Below are positions 54,093 through 64,000 of a stretch of DNA of 64,000 nucleotides, piece after piece. The position numbers were made by a program, and so were the translations under genes. Position 1 is the stretch's first letter, and each line of letters opens with the position of its first letter. The stretch is taken from NCBI GenBank assembly GCA_037952775.1, contig JBANAY010000003.1:20956001-21020000 (forward strand). The letters are read 5' to 3'. Source of the stretch: Clonostachys chloroleuca. Lineage: Eukaryota > Ascomycota > Sordariomycetes > Hypocreales > Bionectriaceae. The notes beneath the pieces are model-generated. The model saw nothing but the letters and a program-made list of their open reading frames with translations. It made no database searches and was not told where the DNA came from.

Positions 54093-57054
54093 TGCAATGT
54101 GTGATCGGCCGGAGCCGCAAAAAGCAGATTCGGGTGTGTCTCTCCTCGGCAAGGTAAATATCTAGGACGGTGATATATACAAGATCGGATAGGTGCTTGT
54201 GATGGCCGGTATGTCAAGATAGTCGGAGGTAAACGAGTGACAGAGGGCGCCGTTGGTGGGGTGTAACGGGAGGCCCAGCGCAGGAGTATGATGGCAATCG
54301 AATCGCTGTTTCCCCTGCGTTAATCACCCACTCGAGCCGTGGAATGAAGCCTAGTGTAGCGATACGATGCCGTTGATCTCGTGTAAGAGAGGGAGGATAA
54401 GGAGCGCCGGAGGAAAGACAAGGAGGTGAGACCAGGTCGGATGGAGAAAAGAAAAAGGAAAAAGATGCTAGGGAAAGAATACAACACCGATAGGTCCAGG
54501 TCGTCAAGGTTGAGGCGGCCTCTGTAAGGGTTGAAGGGGATGGGGATGGTTAAGAAGGAGCCGGGGTCAAAGGGATCAGAATTGATGGGATGAATGCAAA
54601 CTATCCGGGATGACGTGGTACCTCGAAGAACATCGGCCGCTGGACTGGAGCGGCCGGGATTCTTTGTATCTCTTTGTCTTGCCAAGTACCGTAGATAGAA
54701 AGACCATAGCGCTCCGTTCAGGTGATAGAGCGCTGTGGCACTTGCTGAGAATTGGCCAAAAAATTTCAAACGGGGAACGCTGAACCGCCGTTACAAGCCA
54801 ACGGTCTCCACCAGATCCCCACCGCATCACCAATAGCGCCGGTTGATTGGACATCGGATGGCCCCGTGCGAGGTAGAAGACACTGGAACAGGGAACAGCT
54901 ATTTTTGATACGCCCATGCTAGCCCCATATGTCCCCTGTGGCCCTGCTTCAATACGAGCTGGTGTGCTTACTCCAGTATGCGTCTGATTTCTGTAAGGGG
55001 GTGGCTTCACGGCCTGTAGGTCAGTACCTATCTACCATGGTCATGCCGTTATGTCATGCTCCACGGCTCTGGTCCAGCGCCCAGCCTTGCTAGCATGGTA
55101 GGGCTCTTGGAGATCAGAAATACGAGGCCAAAGGATGATCTCTTCTGCGTCCCTGGCTTCTACGTGGGAATGCCGGCCCACCAGCAGTGGATGAGACACA
55201 CCAGCCCGGAGGATGTCTACGTCAAACTCTGTGGACACTTTGCGTACTCTTCTCCGAGCCGTTCAATCAGAGCAACACTCGGCGTTTGAGGCGCATAATC
55301 CATTGGGTGTGAATATGCGCTCAAAAGGGACAAGCCCAGGGGCTGAACATGCGTGGCGCTCGCCCACAAAGTCTAAGGTAAGGCACGTACATGACCGCGC
55401 AGGTGCACTTGTCGGCGCTGTTGGCTGCGAGTTTCAGCGCATCATCGCTGCCCGGATGGTGCGTTGAGCCCACGCAGTGTCGTAGAGACATGGGTCCACG
55501 ACCATCTTACACATCAGTAAGCATTGGCCCATGACGTGTAATGCGAAGCATAACATCCCATCATCAATCCGTTGTTGCGAGTTGCCCAATCGAATCTGGT
55601 GTCCAACCGGAAAGAAAACACTTGCAGGTATGCATGGATCAAGCCCAGGCCCGGAAGTCCTGTCGCTTGGGAGGCTTCCAGCCAGCCATTTCCTGGCTAC
55701 AGAGACTTGTCAGTCCAAGTAAGCCAAAGTCAAAACCTTGATGTGGCCAAGTCAAACGAAGGGAGCCAGAATCGCGCTGGTTGGCATCGGCCCCTCTTCC
55801 CCTGTTTCTGTGTGGTGGGGAAGGGAGGCAATTTTCAGATCTCAACAAGTCCCAGGTTGAACCATGATGACACTCTTGAGGACAAAGGGGGGCCCCAGAA
55901 TCTAGAGCATGGCCGTCCCATCTGGCCATCCGAGGCCGATCAGCAATGGTCACTAATCTCGCACATGATCAATTGTTGAATAGATCTGTGTGTTCAGTAG
56001 CAGATACTTAGTGCCGCTTAGATTCGAGACACCACAGGAAGATTGTTCTAGCTCCTCATCCCGTTCCAGATTTGCAAAAAGAAAGTTCACGCCGGTGTGT
56101 GAGAGGTACTTGCTATGCAACACTACGTCGCCGTCCACATTACACAACCATAAGCGGGCCCCAAGCAAGCTCTTCCAGCTGTGCCTGAAGTGTTGGTTCC
56201 ATCAGTGAGACTACTCATCCCGATCCCCAAAGATACTATCTCCGAATGAATCTGAAATATTCACTCATCCATTGAGTGAAGTATGGCGATAAGCACCCCA
56301 GCACAGTTCGGTTCATCAACCAGGGGTGTGTGCCGACAGATGTCGTCAGCACGGAACCAATACCACGGTATTGTACCGAAGGCGCGAACTATGTGCTGTA
56401 GTACCTTACAGATGCAGTTGCACAGCCTCATAGATCGCAACGCCGCCACATGTTACTCTATTGACTCTCCTAGCCGGCGCAATTGCTCGACGCAGCGGAA
56501 GTAGCCATTCGTTTACACATTGGTCTGGCAAGCGACTGACATAGGTTGAACATGGCATACCCAGAACTTCTAACGTTGAAATTCAACACAATATCAAAAT
56601 AATCAACCTAATAAAAAATACAAATACTAAGCTAAATATTATAGCATGATTTAGTATTTGCTTTGTGTTAATGAGAAGATTAAGTCCCTACCTTACGTAG
56701 AAAGCCCAGGGTTCAAGTGTGCCATATTTTACTTTCACCCACTTATGTAGATATCAATCCCCAAATTGCCGCGATCTCTCTCAGCTATGATCAATAGTGA
56801 TGATGATTCTTATCCACGACATGTGATGAGAAAGGCACTTCGAGTACATCAATTCAATCAAGATTTCATAGGTAGAAACCAAGGCAATTCGATACACATT
56901 CACTCTCACTGGTAATGTTCTCCAGATATCATTTGAGAGCACTTAGACACAACTCCAGCCTGAAGATCCATAAACAAAGTAGACGGAACACTAGATACAA
57001 GTCCATGGCCGTACTCGCTTTTACTTCTTCCAAGGCATATATGTTGTTAAACCG
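54093..57054. other. 3 kb intergenic region with CSC1 promoter and a repeat copy
   Basis: Left part (54093-55020) is the CSC1 upstream region, with TATATA on the minus strand near 54172-54180 and pyrimidine-rich leader sequence. The middle (55000-56500) has no coding signal. The right part is AT-rich and contains dispersed repeat copy B (separate entry). Confidence 0.45.
56551..56744 (+). repeat. Dispersed repeat, copy B
   Basis: Partner of 19243-19444 (see that entry for shared landmarks). More AT-rich than copy A, with many G-to-A or C-to-T differences. Near its right end CCCAGGGTTCAAGTGTG resembles a tRNA T-arm/RNA polymerase III B box, which would fit a tRNA-derived SINE. No coding capacity. 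Confidence 0.6.
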
Positions 57055-57884
57055 TTACTCGATGGGGCCTTGACTGCGCGTCTTGCGCTGTGTCTTGCCA
57101 ACTGGCGGCGGTGCACTCTTATCCTTCTTTGGCCTGCCAGGCTTCTTCTTCCCGTTGGTCTGAAGTTTGGATTCAACCTTCTCCTTGAGATCACTCACTG
57201 CGTCGGCGATCTTATCCGTCACCTTGGCCTTCTTCTCAGGCCTCTCCTCGTTGTGTTCTACGGATGCATTGGCCTGTTTCTCAGGCTCGTCCTTGGCCGC
57301 AGGCTTTTTCTCCTCCTCAACTTTGCGTTTCTCGCCTACAGGCGTTGAGTCGCCCAACTCTGTTGTGCCAGCCGTTGGCTTTGATGATGAATGATCCGGG
57401 CCGCCTACGTCCGAGACTGGTTCTGGAGCCGAGGGTTTCCTCTCGGTATTGGGCCCAAGAATTACCGGCGCTTCCTTCGGGGTTTCCTTTTGCTCAGACT
57501 CATCCTCTGTGATCTTGAGCTCAGGCCGGGGTGTTCCTCCGACGGGAGTCTGGCCTCCATTGACAGGCGTCTCTGGAACAGATGTCACCTCGACAGGTTT
57601 TGGGGCCACGCCGAGATGGCTTGGTCCATCCGACAGGTGATTCTGCTGGGCCATCTTCGTAGTCACGGCAGCCACGAAATGAGGCGGTTTTCCATTCAGG
57701 CCTGCGGCGGAGGACTCGGGGCCAACTACAGGGCGGTTAGTGGATGGGAGGACATCTTAATCTCAGTACTTGTACCGCTCCTTGAACATTTTACAGCATC
57801 AACCCAAGCACCTCGCAAAATCACAAATGACCGGCATGAGGGCGCGACACTTGCCTTTGTCAAAGGATGGGGCGACTTCGGTCA
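57055..57884 (-). CDS. Small charged protein with AT-hook; GC-AG intron
   Basis: Exons 57884-57854 and 57701-57055, 678 bases, 225 residues. The 152-base intron has a GC donor (AAAG|GCAAGT) and acceptor CCGCAG with an ACTAAC branch site about 35 bases upstream. The first exon begins MTEVAPSFDK. Without this intron the first ATG would be at 57654, losing 38 residues including GLNGKPPHFVAAVTTK. The protein is Pro/Glu/Lys-rich and probably disordered. Near residue 200 it has an AT-hook, KKPGRPKKDK, which binds the minor groove of AT-rich DNA, preceded by coiled-coil-like KIADAVSDLKEKVESKL and a putative nuclear signal EKKAKV. It is therefore likely a nuclear chromatin-associated protein, but I recognise no orthologous family. 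Divergent from DPM1. Confidence 0.75.
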
Positions 57885-59026
57885 TGATGCTACTGTAGGC
57901 GCGATGACGTAAGACCTGGGGTAGCGACTGGAGCACTTCGCCTGTGCATGCAGCTGGGGCTGCTAGCGATGTGATAGAGGCTGGTAACGCGCAGGGAGGT
58001 AGATCGGCTCAGAATCGTGAGGGATGGGCAATGGCAGAGCCCTGGAACTGTACAGTTTGGAGAGAGGAACTGGAGCTGGTAGGGAGAGGAGAGGTAAGGT
58101 GGGTGAGCATCAAATGAGCATTGGACTCAGATCTGGACCCAGACCGGGGAAGTTGAGGGGGGGGGACCAGTTCCACAGACCAGTGCTCATGGTCCTTCGG
58201 ATAAACAGTTACATGTACTACTACGTAGTAGCTAAGGGAGAGGAGGTGACACTGGGTTTCTACTACTTCGAGTTTACCGCTCGCAGCGAACGCCACAGAA
58301 GCCATAACAAGACCCATCAGCCCGAGGATCGGAAACAAGGCATCGTAGGATTGTAGGGCGATGATGAAGGTTTTACGCCATCTTTCCCTTCTAGATCCGG
58401 GCAAGAAAACTGGTCACCTCACCTCGCCATATCAATTCTAATTGGTTCCTGTCATAGGCGACAGTCACCGAACGCAGAACACCTGGTAATGATTCGCTGT
58501 CTGGTAGACCTTCTGCGATCGATCGAGACGCTGATGTGATGTGGGGAAGGCTACCTTATTAATCTAGCACATCATCAGATGCGCCCCGCCAAAGTACGTA
58601 TGCCGCATTGGCCGCTTACAAAAGGAAGACTGAGGACGCGGGAAGACCGAAACGGAGTGAGTAGCACCCAATCGAGACCCTGGGGGCATTCAGCACATGA
58701 CAAGTCATGTGCAAGCTCGTGGTCGCCAAGGGCCGTATGGATTCTCAGGATCTACCACGCTGATTCATCGCATGATGGCAGAAAGCTGGCATTGGCTGAG
58801 GTAAGGTGGGAAGCTCTCGGTGTTATCGATAAGAGTCGCTTTCGCGAAAGCACGTGACGCCTGAGTAAATTGGGGTATCCAGACAGGTGTCAGGGACTAG
58901 CTGCAACGAGCTCAAAGCCAGGGGGAACGTGTCTGTCAGTGAAGCGAGCGGCTACATTTCGACACATTTAATAGCCAACTATCATACACTCATTTGACCT
59001 ATCACGCCTTCCCAAACTTTGCAAAG
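57885..59026. other. Divergent promoter region between AT-hook gene and DPM1
   Basis: 1.14 kb. A minus-strand open frame at 58009-58404 has one hydrophobic stretch but no start context or homology I recognise, so it is not called. No repeats or RNA genes. Confidence 0.4.
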
Positions 59027-59838
<812 letters not shown>

Positions 59839-60039
59839 GCATGGACAATGCTACGTACGATGGAGGTTGATAATGACGAATGGGGCGTTTGGGTGACCTA
59901 TACTATATAATCAGAGAACGCATTGCCCCTTTATTTTGCCAAGGGCTATCTTCGTGTCATTTTCGTTGCATTCACCTATGTCTCCTGATGAATCGACTAC
60001 ATATACATGTTTTCTAATACCTACCCCTTTGACCTGGGT

Positions 60040-60962
60040 CTACATATTCCTTCCACCAGTCACCATGATAGTCTGCCCTGATACGTAAGAGAATAGCGGG
60101 CTAGCAACCGCTAGGATGCTGCTTGCCGCCTCCGTGGCACTACCCGGTCGTCGAAGTGGAATATCTGCATATGCCCCGTCTCCAGCAGCCTGCTTCTGCT
60201 TGATCGGGATACCCAGCGCAATCTTCTCCCCATCGGGTCCTGTTACGAAAGCACCGTCTTCCTTGGCTGCTGTCAGGCGCGTCAGGATGTGTCCGAAGGC
60301 AATGGAGTTGGCACGAACGCCAAAAGCTGGGCCCCATTCCTTTGCAATTGTCTTGGTGAAGCCGGTGACGCCAGCCTTTGCGAGCGCATAGTTTAGCTGC
60401 CCAGCGTTCCCGTGCACACCAGATGTGGAGGAGATGTTGATGATGTTGCGAGGTTCACCGTCCTTGACTCGGAAATAGGGCGCGGCCGCACGGACGATAT
60501 TGAATGGCGCAGTGCAGTGAAGGGCGATGATGTTATCCCACTGCTTGTCAGTCATTTTGTGGATGACGCCGTCCCAGGTGTAGCCGGCGTTGTTGACAAT
60601 GATGTGAATCTTCCCGTTACCAAAGTCCGCAGCCTTCTTGATAAGAGAGTTTACATAGTCCTGCTTCAGAATATCACCAGGCACGCCGAGAGCACTTCCG
60701 CCCGATGAATTGATGCTGTCGGCCACATCTTTGCATTTCTCTGGGATCTGTTAGCGTTGCGATTCTATGATAACACCCAGGGCCAGCTATACGCACTCTC
60801 GTCGATGTCCGCAACGACTACCTTGGCGCCCTCCTTGGCGAACAGACGCGCTGCCTCCGCGCCAATACCCTGGCCGCTGCCTGTGATGATGGCGACCTGG
60901 CCAGCCAACAGGCCACGGGGGTAGTTTAGCTGGTTGGCAAGCTGTGACACACGGTCTGACAT
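60040..60962 (-). CDS. Short-chain dehydrogenase/reductase, 3-oxoacyl-[ACP] reductase-like
   Basis: Exons 60962-60797 and 60740-60040, 867 bases, 288 residues; 56-base intron with donor GTGCGT, a CGCTAAC branch site and CCCAG acceptor. Classical SDR motifs are present in order: cofactor-binding TGSGQGIG near residue 30, VVADID (acidic residue suggesting NAD(H) preference), NNAG, catalytic Ser in ISSTSG and Tyr-x3-Lys in NYALAKAG, and PG in PLRRPGSATE. It reduces or oxidises a hydroxy/keto group; FabG-like annotation is by overall resemblance and the true substrate may differ. A 35-residue insertion-like stretch (ITRLTAAKEDGAFVT, DGEKIALG) near residues 210-235 is longer than in bacterial FabG. 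C-terminus GGRNM is not a peroxisomal signal. Confidence 0.9.
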
Positions 60963-61388
60963 GGTGAGCAGGGGAATCAAGGTACAGCGCTAGATGGAAA
61001 TGCAAGCAAGGCGTGGCTAATATAGCAAATGAAGAGTATCGGTCGAGTGTTGACGGACCAGATATAATATGCGACTAAGTTGAATGTCCAAATCTATTAT
61101 TATATATTTAAAACGCCTTCGACTAGCTTGCAGCCGAGCTAAGGGAGCTCACGCAGTAGCGTAATGCCGAGGTTCCCCGCGGTTCCGGTTCCCCCACAAA
61201 CAATGCCCACGGAGAACGAGGGGGTCAGCATCGGAAGTCCCACGGAGCAATTAGCACTACATAGGTGAGAAATATGGTTGCATTAGACGTATCGGATTAG
61301 CTTAAACGAATAAGAATTTTGATGCCATCTAGTCATCATGAAGCCGAGGCTGGACCTTAGCCTTGGCTTCTGGCCTGCATTATGCTAT
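60963..61388. other. Intergenic region, promoter of the SDR gene
   Basis: 426 bases; an AT-rich segment near 61080-61110 (TTATTATATATTTAAAA) lies upstream of the SDR ATG. No coding signal. Confidence 0.4.
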
Positions 61389-62745
61389 CTACAATTTGAA
61401 GTCAGCGGTCGTCTTCTCCCATCCTGATGGAGTCTCGTTGAATGCCGCAACACGTTCCGCCAACTTTGTCTTCATGTTTCTATGCTTTTCCGTACACAGC
61501 TCATAAACCGTCGACAAATTAAATAGTAAGGTGTGTGAGGAGAGTCCCTTTCCGACAAGGCCCTCAAGAACATCTCGACTCTGGGATATGTGTTAGATCA
61601 GACAGGCCAAATAATCATCTTCGAACGGCATATGCTCACCTCTTGAAGCCTGCCCAAATAGAGTAAGCAAACAGCAGCGTTGACGCCAATCATCTCATCA
61701 TCGTGCTCGAGTCGAAGGCACTCCCACTTTTCCAATGCTGCTTCGAACTCAGTATCTGCCATGTCGCAAAGAGCCAGAATGATTTTGTTGGTTAGAGCTT
61801 GATCCTCAGTGCACTTTTGGGCGCAGGCCCTTGCCCGCTCCGTGTCTCCCAAATGAAGCAAGAGCAAGGCTTTGGAGAATATCAGCTTGCTATCTCCTCT
61901 GTCCCGCAGACTGTCAAGGTGACTCGCTGCCCCGGGAAGATCGCCCATTTCAATCAAGGCACCAGCCACCTTGATGCCCAGGTCTGCCAACCGGGACTTC
62001 CAAAGCTCGGTCGCAGAGTTGTCGTGGACGGCCGTAGACTTCACTATTCGAGCCCGGGCTTCGCGTGCCAGGTCGTGATAGCTCATGACAGCGCGACGCG
62101 TGTCCCCAAATCCCAGTGCTTGGAGCCTCACGTTGAGTACACGGAGTTCCCAAGGAACAAGGTGTTCCCCGGTAGTCTCGTCAACGTAGACTCGTACATT
62201 ATTTAAATCCTCCAACGCCTTGACTTCCTGAGCCGCAAGAGACGTTGCGTCAATCAATGTGAGACAAGCCAGCCGTGTATATAGTAACCTAAAGATCCTC
62301 TGGGAATCATGAGGATCAATTCCCCCAGTCGCGCCAAGTCCAGTCAGCTCCTGGACTGCTGCAACTGCTGCAGCTCGAAAATGGCCCTTGGCGAGCAGCT
62401 CCTCGAGTGGGATTTCTGGGCCGGGCTGCTTGGGTGAATTCCTGAATGCTGCAGGTATATTCAATGGTGTGATTGGATGGTATATCTCAGGGCGTAGCAA
62501 GAAAGAAAAATCCTTGGCTTTAGGCTCCCCAAGCTGGGGCACGGGAGATCCTGGGGCACTGCGGCCCCGCGAAGGTTGAGGAGATCGAGGGCTCAGCATA
62601 GATTGGTGAACTCGTTGAGTGGCTGGACCAGGCTGAGAAGGGCCGAGAGTAGACGCCAAGGGATCACTTTCGATGATGAGTTAGAAGCAATACAGAGTCT
62701 GGGGGCAACCGGCGCTCACTCTGCGGCTTCGAGGGGTCCTGTCAT
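61389..62745 (-). CDS. TRAPPC12-like tetratricopeptide protein
   Basis: Exons 62745-62720, 62666-61640 and 61580-61389, 1245 bases, 414 residues. Introns are 53 and 59 bases with GTGAGC donors; the first has a TTCTAACTC branch site. The 26-base first exon (MTGPLEAAD) joins in phase to DPLASTLGPSQPG. The N-terminal 75 residues are Pro/Ser-rich and disordered. The rest is helical with TPR-like pairs, e.g. GALIEMGDLPGAASHLDSL and AVCLLYLGRLQES. The order and the segment EIPLEELLAKGHFRAAAVAA resemble TRAPP complex subunit 12, a tether subunit acting in ER-Golgi traffic and autophagy. Attribution to TRAPPC12 is moderately sure; a general TPR protein is the alternative. It lies between the SDR gene and a divergent gene at the right edge. 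Confidence 0.75.
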
Positions 62746-63656
62746 GGAGGACCTTGGCTTTGCTGGAGAGTCATCAGCCTCATACTTTGCATACGGGCAA
62801 AATACCACCTCCACGGTGCATCAATTCCACCAACGCATACACTATAGTTTCTAATGACGATGAGTTCGCTTTGGTGATGAGGTATACCATGTAGCGAGCC
62901 AAGCCAATTATATGAATTGAGGAACGATTCATTCAAGAGTCAACATACCAACGGACCTGCTCCTCGAGTGCCCCAGGGCTGCCGACCTCTGTGGATCACC
63001 CATGTCTTTTCAATTCTCAGCGGAGATCGATAAGTTGAGATTATTTCCTGCTTATCAAGAGTTTAAAGGTTGAAGTCCCACATGACCATGAATGATGGTT
63101 GTCCCCAGAAGTGGTGCTAACCCCAAATGAACTACCTACCTAAGTGTCGCTTATCTAATCTACAATGCATCATGACTTGCATACGGCTTCCTTCATGATC
63201 GCCAACATTCACTCGCATCGTGTGAATAAATACAGAAAATATGTTTAGGATACTACCTAGGTGCTTGTAACATGAACCCTTTTTCGAAGCTGGTCGTAGC
63301 GGCTAGAACGGAACCAACACTCGTTCTCTGATGCTTTTCGCCTCTAGGGTATCTACTATCACTGCCACTAAGCTGTCATCACCATTGAATGCCTAAGTTT
63401 AGGTTTATTGTGCTTCATGGGGCAAAAGGAATGTTCCTGTAAATATAATCCACGGTGTAGTCTCCCCGGTAGTTAATAGTATTCGGCTAGTCAATTATCC
63501 CTTGTGCCGCCTCAACATATGTGTAGGTGCACTAACAACGAGCTGTTGATGTTTCTGTTAAGGCTGCCCCACCTCGTCAAAACCTCACAAATTGGCACCA
63601 AACACGAAAGCTTCGCAAGAAACCTGGATTTGGGCTAAGACCGTTGGGACAGCGCC
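62746..63656. other. Divergent promoter region
   Basis: 911 bases between the TRAPPC12-like start and the last gene. No coding signal, TATA or repeat recognised. Confidence 0.4.
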
Positions 63657-64000
63657 ATGCGTACCAGGAAGTCAAATCGCAATAAGCGATACACAGTTGA
63701 GAAGTATGATTTCGAGGATTCCGAAGACGAGCAAGCGACCCCGCCCAGTCGCGTCCAGAAGGCTGACCAACGGAATGATGATGAATTCGATGTCACCGCA
63801 GAACCTGAAGAGCAAGATGAGGCAATAGATGCAGAGTCATCTCATTCAGATACCACGGCAAGTGAGGGTGATGCTCCAAAGGCTCAGCCACGCCAGCGTC
63901 CAAGGACAGCAAAACTACCAAAGACTAAAAAGGGTGCTGCATCCGCAACTAATTCAGCAACTGCATATGTCAATATCGAACCGGCTTCCACAGATAGCCC
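63657..64000 (+). CDS. 5' part of a charged, probably nuclear protein (cut by window edge)
   Basis: Open from ATG 63657 (MRTRKSNRNKRYTVEKYDFE) to the window end, 114 residues. It starts with a basic patch, then acidic Glu/Asp-rich and Ser/Thr-rich stretches and a second basic region (RQRPRTAKLPKTKKG), i.e. a disordered N-terminal tail with likely nuclear localisation signals. The RKSNRNKRYTVEKY opening resembles N-termini of fungal TFIIIC WD-repeat subunits (Tfc6/Sfc6), but this resemblance is weak and the deciding C-terminal domain lies outside the window. No intron needed so far. Divergent from the TRAPPC12-like gene. Confidence 0.6.
   Translation, partial: MRTRKSNRNKRYTVEKYDFEDSEDEQATPPSRVQKADQRNDDEFDVTAEPEEQDEAIDAESSHSDTTASEGDAPKAQPRQRPRTAKLPKTKKGAASATNSATAYVNIEPASTDS

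Noticed and set aside
54320..55010. Minus-strand open frames of about 145 codons upstream of CSC1
   Set aside because: Located in the probable 5' leader/promoter; no domain and no conserved start.
56700..56730. T-arm-like CCCAGGGTTCAAGTGTG as a tRNA gene
   Set aside because: No matching acceptor or anticodon stems can be folded around it; treated as part of a dispersed repeat.
58009..58404. 131-codon minus-strand open frame with a hydrophobic stretch
   Set aside because: Sits in the divergent promoter between two clear genes; no homology or intron support.

Overview
The window looks like a filamentous ascomycete chromosome (Pezizomycotina; probably Sordariomycetes or Leotiomycetes, but the species cannot be fixed from sequence alone). 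Most introns are 45-110 bases long with GT-AG ends and CTAAC/CTGAC-like branch sites. Gene content is typical of such fungi: Zn2Cys6 regulator, CBM1-linked esterase, Dal5-type MFS transporter, peroxisomal copper amine oxidase, CSC1/RSN1 channel. About two dozen protein-coding genes were modelled. In most multi-exon models the summed exons are a multiple of three, which supports the splice sites chosen.

Region 1-21 kb is accessory in character: an FMN alpha-hydroxy-acid oxidase (cut by the left edge), a secretory amidohydrolase, a TAP-like serine hydrolase, a secreted M6-like metalloprotease, a conserved protein of unknown function, a broken F-box gene, a saccharopine-dehydrogenase-like reductase convergent with an MFS permease, then 2.6 kb of AT-rich, repeat-bearing DNA. 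Region 21-33.4 kb holds a CBM1-CE16 acetylesterase followed by a coherent set: aldehyde dehydrogenase, Zn2Cys6 regulator, APC-type permease and copper amine oxidase. Both enzymes end in Ser-Lys-Leu, so this reads as a peroxisomal amine-assimilation cluster (import, oxidative deamination to aldehyde, oxidation to acid, dedicated regulator).

Region 33.4-38.5 kb has no gene I can support. Region 38.5-64 kb is mostly housekeeping: TBC Rab-GAP, UBE2L3-like E2, RRP1, a 1130-residue disordered protein with one membrane segment, a BAHD-like/AATase acyltransferase, a CSC1-like cation channel, an AT-hook protein with a GC-AG intron, DPM1, an SDR reductase, a TRAPPC12-like protein and the 5' end of a probable nuclear protein.

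Three otherwise intact conserved genes (aldehyde dehydrogenase, amine oxidase, CSC1) each carry one reading-frame break at a mononucleotide run, and the F-box gene carries a similar break plus an in-frame stop. The repeated pattern suggests homopolymer-length errors in the assembly rather than gene decay, except for the F-box locus, which is probably a real pseudogene.
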